Shown here one piece after another: positions 5,504-8,849 of a DNA stretch of 8,849 bases. Position 1 is the stretch's first letter, and each line of letters opens with the position of its first letter. Source of the DNA: RGIG6353 sp964558655 (lineage in GTDB: Bacteria; Bacillota; Clostridia; Oscillospirales; SIG627); assembly GCA_964558655.1 (NCBI GenBank), contig CAZLEX010000044.1:1-8849 (forward strand), read 5' to 3'. The position numbers and the translations under genes are program-made. The notes beneath the pieces are model-generated. The model was not told the origin of the DNA and did no database searches. It worked only from the letters and a program-made list of their open reading frames with translations.

Positions 5504-6168
5504 TTATGCCCACTCAAAATTTTCTTTTCCCGCACCGATTTCAAAATGATACTTGGCAATGCCCAAGTCTATTTTCGTATAAAATCCCATGCTCGAAGAC
5601 GCAGAAACCTTGCCGTCATCGTAAATAAACTTGAATTTTTGCTGATTCATTGCCGTGGGAGCAAGCAATGCACATTTCACGCCTCGCACAAACCACTCAG
5701 GACTGCTCTCGCATGCGTTGCTCACCTGTTCGACAGATTTTGATACGTGTGAATTTCCCTGCACCTTTCCGTATCCGAGAGATATCACGACCGTCAATTT
5801 TTCGCCCTTGTTAATACAAAAAGCGGACGGAATTTCTTGTACGTCATAGCCACCCAACAAGTATTCAGTCCAAGCATTTGTGCCTTAATAGCAAGACGCT
5901 CTCCGTAATATCCGCAAAGTTCTTCAAGTTTGTCGCCCTTTTTTCCAATGAGGGCAATATAGTTTGTAACGCCGTAAAACTTTCCGTAATGTGCCATAAA
6001 ACCGCCAAACGCATTAGGTTCGTTTGTTATGAGTTGAATGTGTAAACCGCCCTCTCGATTGCAATCCTCTATCTCTTTTTGTAATTCATGCAAAACGCTT
6101 TCTTCTATCGGTCTGTTTTCGTATTGACGAACACTGTGTCTGCTTTCCATCGCTTGTTTGATATCCAT
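5504..6168 (-). pseudogene. Nitroreductase family protein (TM1586 type), one-base frameshift
   Basis: Read in two frames, the gene gives one protein of about 221 residues. Its N-terminal part has SRHSVRQYENRPIEE, CNREGGLHIQL, FGGFMAHYGKF and AQMLGLNTCWVAMTYKK (codons 6168 down to about 5834). The next frame continues PSAFCINKGEKLTVVISLGYGKVQG, PEWFVRGV, LLAPTAMNQQKF and GFYTKIDLGIAKYHFEIGAGKENF to the stop at 5504. This is the TM1586-type nitroreductase fold, an FMN enzyme reducing nitro or quinone-like compounds with NAD(P)H. One missing base near 5831-5838, next to a short T run (A run in the gene), breaks it; adding one A restores the frame. It lies 3 bases downstream of the ArsR-type regulator. 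A sequencing or assembly error cannot be ruled out. Confidence 0.85.
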
Positions 6169-6171
6169 ATT

Positions 6172-6510
6172 TCATTCCTCTCTTTCAGGCAATTCTTTTA
6201 TTATAGACGTTGCCAACGTAAGCATTTTCAAAAGTTTTTCCATAGCCTCACCACTGCTGAAATGGTAGTAATTTTTCGTCCCTTCACGACGAACGCTTAT
6301 TATCCCGGCATCTTTAAGTATGCCGAGATGATGAGAAACCGCAGGTCTCGAAAGATTTGTACGCTCTGTAATTTCGCCGACTCTCACTCCCTCACATTTG
6401 CCCATTTGCATCATAGTAAGTACCAAATGCTGACGATTTTCGTCGCCGAATGCAATCAATATTTTTCTGCATTCCTTAAATTCTTCCGCAAGTTTTAAAA
6501 TATCCTGCAT
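6172..6510 (-). CDS. ArsR-family winged-helix transcriptional regulator
   Basis: 112 residues. The winged-helix core is clear: DENRQHLVLTMM, then VRVGEITERTNLSRPAVSHHLGILKDAGIISVRREGTKNYYHF, including the recognition helix SRPAVSHHL and the wing RREGTKNYY. No CxC or similar metal-binding cysteine pair is seen in the core; the only cysteines (near residues 14 and 39) are not in the usual ArsR/SmtB positions, so sensing of a metal is doubtful. It probably senses a redox or small-molecule signal and controls the nitroreductase that starts 3 bases after its stop. The start at 6508-6510 has a weak GGATGG ribosome site. A palindrome and an extended -10 promoter lie directly upstream. Confidence 0.9.
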   Translation of the reverse strand: MQDILKLAEEFKECRKILIAFGDENRQHLVLTMMQMGKCEGVRVGEITERTNLSRPAVSHHLGILKDAGIISVRREGTKNYYHFSSGEAMEKLLKMLTLATSIIKELPEREE

Positions 6511-6523
6511 TTCAACGCCATCC

Positions 6524-6550
6524 GGTTTATCTGTTTAAACCATTATACCA
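6524..6550 (-). promoter_or_regulatory. arsR promoter with overlapping candidate operator
   Basis: On the minus strand TGGTATAAT (extended -10; TATAAT is the complement of 6542-6547) follows TTGAAC (complement of 6567-6572) at a long 19-base spacing. Where transcription should start lies GGTTTA-tctgtt-TAAACC (6524-6541), a perfect 6-bp inverted repeat that also contains GTTTAAAC (6533-6540). This is the usual position for an ArsR-type operator. Autoregulation is inferred. Confidence 0.55.
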
Positions 6551-6617
6551 TAATTTTAAGACAAAAGTTCAATGAGAAAGAAAATCGATACCATTATTTC
6601 GAGAAAATTTTCGTGGG

Positions 6618-6646
6618 TTGACAAATTCATTCGTTCCATTTATAAT
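6618..6646 (+). promoter_or_regulatory. Consensus sigma-A promoter of the GH36 gene
   Basis: TTGACA (6618-6623), a 17-base spacer and TATAAT (6641-6646): both boxes are perfect and the spacing is optimal. It faces the alpha-galactosidase gene and diverges from the arsR promoter. No clear catabolite-control (cre) site or repressor palindrome was seen over it. Confidence 0.88.
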
Positions 6647-6651
6647 ATATC

Positions 6652-6695
6652 CGACAGGGCGTGTTTTTGATTTAAAATACGCCGGAATTTTGTCG
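6652..6695 (+). promoter_or_regulatory. Hairpin in the 5' leader of the GH36 mRNA
   Basis: GGCGTGTTTT (6658-6667) pairs with AAAATACGCC (6674-6683), including one G-T pair, around a 6-base loop. CGACA (6652-6656) can close it with TGTCG (6691-6695). The structure would start within a few bases of the transcript's 5' end and finish 5 bases before GGAG at 6701. No T run follows, so it is not a terminator. An mRNA-stabilising 5' stem is the simplest reading. Confidence 0.5.
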
Positions 6696-6714
6696 CAAAA
6701 GGAGAAAAATCACC

Positions 6715-8741
6715 GTGCAAACGTTGCCGTTTTTTTATATAAACGTTGACTCGCAATGTATTCAACCGTATATTTCATCGAATAAATTCAACTGTTCCGC
6801 AGTGGCGATAAAACGGGAAAATACGGCGGAGGGCGTTGAGACGACCGTTTATCTTGTAAACGACGGAAAACTTGAAGTTACAATCACTCGTGAGACGTGC
6901 GAAAACTCTTGTGCCATAAGGCAAAAAACGAAAGTCAAGAACGTCGGAGACGAGGATACGGTAGTCGACACACTTTCGTCTCTTTACGTCAATTCCATCG
7001 GTTCCGACGGGGAAAAACGGTGGTATGAAGATAGATTTTCGGTGTATAGATGTGACTTTACGTGGCAAGGAGAGGGTCAATGGAGGGTCAAAAGAGGGTC
7101 GGAAGAGGGTCGGAAGAGGGTCTTTATGCGACCTACAACCACGATAATCACTCTTTTTTACGCATAACCAACCCCGACAGTTGGTCCACCTGCCACAACT
7201 ATCCCATAATAATGCTTCAAGATAACGAGAAAAACCAAACTTGGTATTTCGAACAAGAGTCTTGCGATTTTTGGACTATCGAAGTTTGCTCGGAGGGATA
7301 TCAAACAAACTCCGCCTTGTGCGTATTTTTGTCGTCCGCTTACGAAAAGTGCGGAGGATGGCACAAGATTTTAAAACCGGGAGAATGCTACGAGACCAAA
7401 TACGCCGTTTACGACTGTGTTGACGGTGGATTCGAAGAGGCGGTTGCAGACCTTTGCAAATACAAACGACATTACAGTCTTATGAGTTGGGAGGACGGAT
7501 ATCCGCCCGTATGTTTCAATGACTATATGAACTGCCTTTGGGGGTTGCCGACAAAAGAAAAACTAATTCCTCTGATAGACAAATCCAAAGACCTCGGATG
7601 TGAGGTGTTTTGCATTGACGACGGCTGGCACAAGGGTGCCGACGGTTCAAGAACAAGCGGTCTCGGAACGTGGGATATAAACGACGCTTTATTCGGAGAC
7701 GGCGGTTTGAAGTCGGTAATAGACTACGTAAAATCAAAAGGTATGATGCCGGGTATATGGCTTGAAATGGAAAGTGCCGGCTCTCAAAGTTATATAGCAC
7801 AACATATTGAAAATTCCACCCTGACACGCCACGGAAAAGAAATAGGCGGTGAGCGTAGGTTTGTAAACTTCAAAAACCAAAAAACAAAAAAATATCTCAA
7901 AGACGTAATCGACAAACTTTACTCCATAGGCATTAGATACATCAAAAACGACTACAACCAAACGATAGGCGTCGGAACAGACGGTGAGGAATGCATGGCT
8001 GAAAACCTTATGCAAAACTCTCGGGAATTTTTGTCTTTTATCCGTGATATACAAAAAGAATACCCGGACTTATATATCGAAAACTGTTGCAGCGGTGCCA
8101 TGCGTTGCGACAACGAAACACTCAAAAATTTCCGTGTGCAAAGCACAAGCGACCAAGAATATTATGAAAATTACCCCTCGATTTTACAAGGCATGATGGC
8201 TTTGATGCCTCCCGAAAAATGCGGAATTTGGGTATACCCTTACCCCGTTCCGATACAAGAAAGAGAAACTTTTGCACCAAGCGAGGAATTCAAAACCAAA
8301 TTTTCGGACGGCAAAGTAACTGTATTCAACGTAATTACGGGATTTTTCGGTTGTTTTTATATGTCGGGCAGAATTGACTGTGCCGACGAATACAACACCT
8401 CTCTTATCAAGGAAGGAATTGACCTATACAAGGATATAAGACACCTTATCCCCGTCTCACACCCAATCTATCCCACAGGGCTTGCGAGAATGGACCGCAA
8501 CGGATTTTTAACGTTCGGGCTTTTCTGTGACAGAGAAAGAACAATTATGCTCGGCATTTGGAAAAAAGACACGACCGAAAATGAATTTTGCGTTGATTTA
8601 TCAAAATACGCACACGACTTTAAAATAAAACAGGTCTACCCTGAAAAATTCGACAACCTCTCGTTCCACACCGAACAAGACAAAATATGCGTTCGGTTCC
8701 CCGACGGAAACACGGCAATATTTTTTGTAATCGAGTATTAA
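6715..8741 (+). CDS. GH36-family alpha-galactosidase, frameshifted by an 11-bp repeat (off state)
   Basis: Hydrolyses terminal alpha-1,6-galactose of raffinose-type sugars or galactomannan fragments; no signal peptide, so cytoplasmic. The first frame starts at GTG 6715 (GGAG at 6701-6704, 10-base spacing) and holds the N-terminal beta domain up to FTWQGEGQWR. The second frame resumes at GLYATYNH and holds the TIM barrel: FCIDDGWH (Asp codons 7617 and 7620), GIWLEMES, YIKNDYNQ with the presumed nucleophile Asp at 7950-7952, ENCCSGAMRCD, and STSDQEYYENYPS with the presumed acid/base Asp at 8151-8153. The frames are split at the 11-bp repeats of 7072-7122. With one unit removed the gene encodes 671 residues without a stop, normal for the family. 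As it stands, translation from 6715 ends at 7167 and gives 150 residues. A strong promoter precedes it and a terminator follows. Confidence 0.88.
7072..7122 (+). repeat. 11-bp tandem repeat inside the GH36 coding sequence
   Basis: GAGGGTC occurs at 7072, 7083, 7094, 7105 and 7116, exactly 11 bases apart. Spacers are AATG, AAAA, GGAA and GGAA, so the third and fourth 11-bp units are identical, as expected of a recent slip duplication. Eleven is not a multiple of three, so each gain or loss changes the reading frame. Loss of one unit (or gain of two) joins the two GH36 frames. Confidence 0.95.
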
Positions 8742-8754
8742 CTTATATCATCTA

Positions 8755-8788
8755 AAACAAAAACCACCCCGAGGGGTGGTTTTTGTTT
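8755..8788. terminator. Terminator after the GH36 gene
   Basis: Bases 8755-8769 pair perfectly with 8774-8788 (core CCACCCC/GGGGTGG) around a 4-base loop. The plus-strand 3' arm is T-rich (GGTTTTTGTTTCTCTT). The A-rich 5' arm allows it to act also on the minus-strand gene that ends at 8795. Confidence 0.9.
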
Positions 8789-8794
8789 CTCTTG

Positions 8795-8849
8795 TCAATC
8801 AACGTCGATTGAATAATATTTTTTAAGAATTTCGATTGCCTTTTTGAAG
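8795..8849 (-). CDS. C-terminal end of an unidentified gene, cut by window edge
   Basis: On the minus strand an open frame enters from the right edge and ends at the TGA at 8795-8797, reading FKKAIEILKKYYSIDVD. It sits 6 bases from the terminator hairpin, the expected place for a convergent gene's stop. Eighteen residues, an amphipathic helix and an acidic tail, are too few to name a family. Confidence 0.5.
   Translation of the reverse strand, partial: FKKAIEILKKYYSIDVD

Noticed and set aside
4905..6498. Plus-strand open frames across tnpV, the nitroreductase and arsR
   Set aside because: They are antisense to clear family members and show no protein features of their own.
7072..7122. CRISPR-like or operator array
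   Set aside because: Units are only 11 bp with 4-base spacers, lie inside a coding frame and fit a slippage repeat; no cas genes or repeat-spacer pattern.
7158..8196. Antisense and alternative-frame open frames inside the GH36 gene
   Set aside because: They lie within the catalytic-domain coding sequence, lack ribosome sites and resemble no known family.

Overview
This window looks like a stretch of a Clostridia-type (low-G+C Firmicutes) chromosome that carries one side of a mobile element with a defence cargo. The basis is A+T-rich DNA, strong AGGAGG ribosome sites, near-consensus sigma-A promoters, a Tn4451/TnpX-style large serine recombinase, a TnpV protein, and gut-anaerobe metabolic genes (TM1586-type nitroreductase, GH36 alpha-galactosidase). 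The species cannot be named from the sequence.

Left part (1-580): the 5' end of a large serine recombinase gene runs off the left edge on the minus strand. A minus-strand hairpin terminator lies just upstream of its start. Next come two small palindromes and a TTGAAA-17-TATAAT promoter facing right.

Cargo (586-4751, plus strand): one apparent operon ending in a bidirectional terminator. It encodes a small XRE repressor, the first 63 or so residues of a Vsr mismatch endonuclease, an HNH endonuclease of restriction type, a 129-aa protein of unknown function, a cytosine-5 DNA methyltransferase that lacks its N-terminus (motif I, SAM binding), and a 499-aa Abi/UG-type (defence) reverse transcriptase with the active-site variant NIDD. 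The Vsr gene is cut at its 3' end and the methyltransferase at its 5' end. The HNH-unknown pair sits exactly between the two stumps, so it appears to have replaced the junction of an older vsr-methyltransferase locus. A nested hairpin structure of about 70 bases lies between the RT stop and the terminator. It is the best candidate here for an undescribed RNA (or an oriT-like DNA hairpin).

Element module (4740-5281, minus strand): tnpV and a 57-codon gene overlap by 4 bases (ATGA). They point toward the recombinase, which suggests that the defence cargo was inserted into a formerly contiguous minus-strand backbone.

Right part (5421-8849), probably host chromosome: an arsR-nitroreductase operon on the minus strand, whose nitroreductase has a one-base frameshift. 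Divergent from it, a perfect TTGACA-17-TATAAT promoter and a hairpin leader precede a GH36 alpha-galactosidase gene. That gene is broken by a tandem 11-bp repeat (GAGGGTC core, five cores). Removing exactly one 11-bp unit restores the reading frame, which makes it a candidate slipped-strand (phase-variation) switch caught in the off state. A strong terminator and the last 18 codons of a minus-strand gene close the window.
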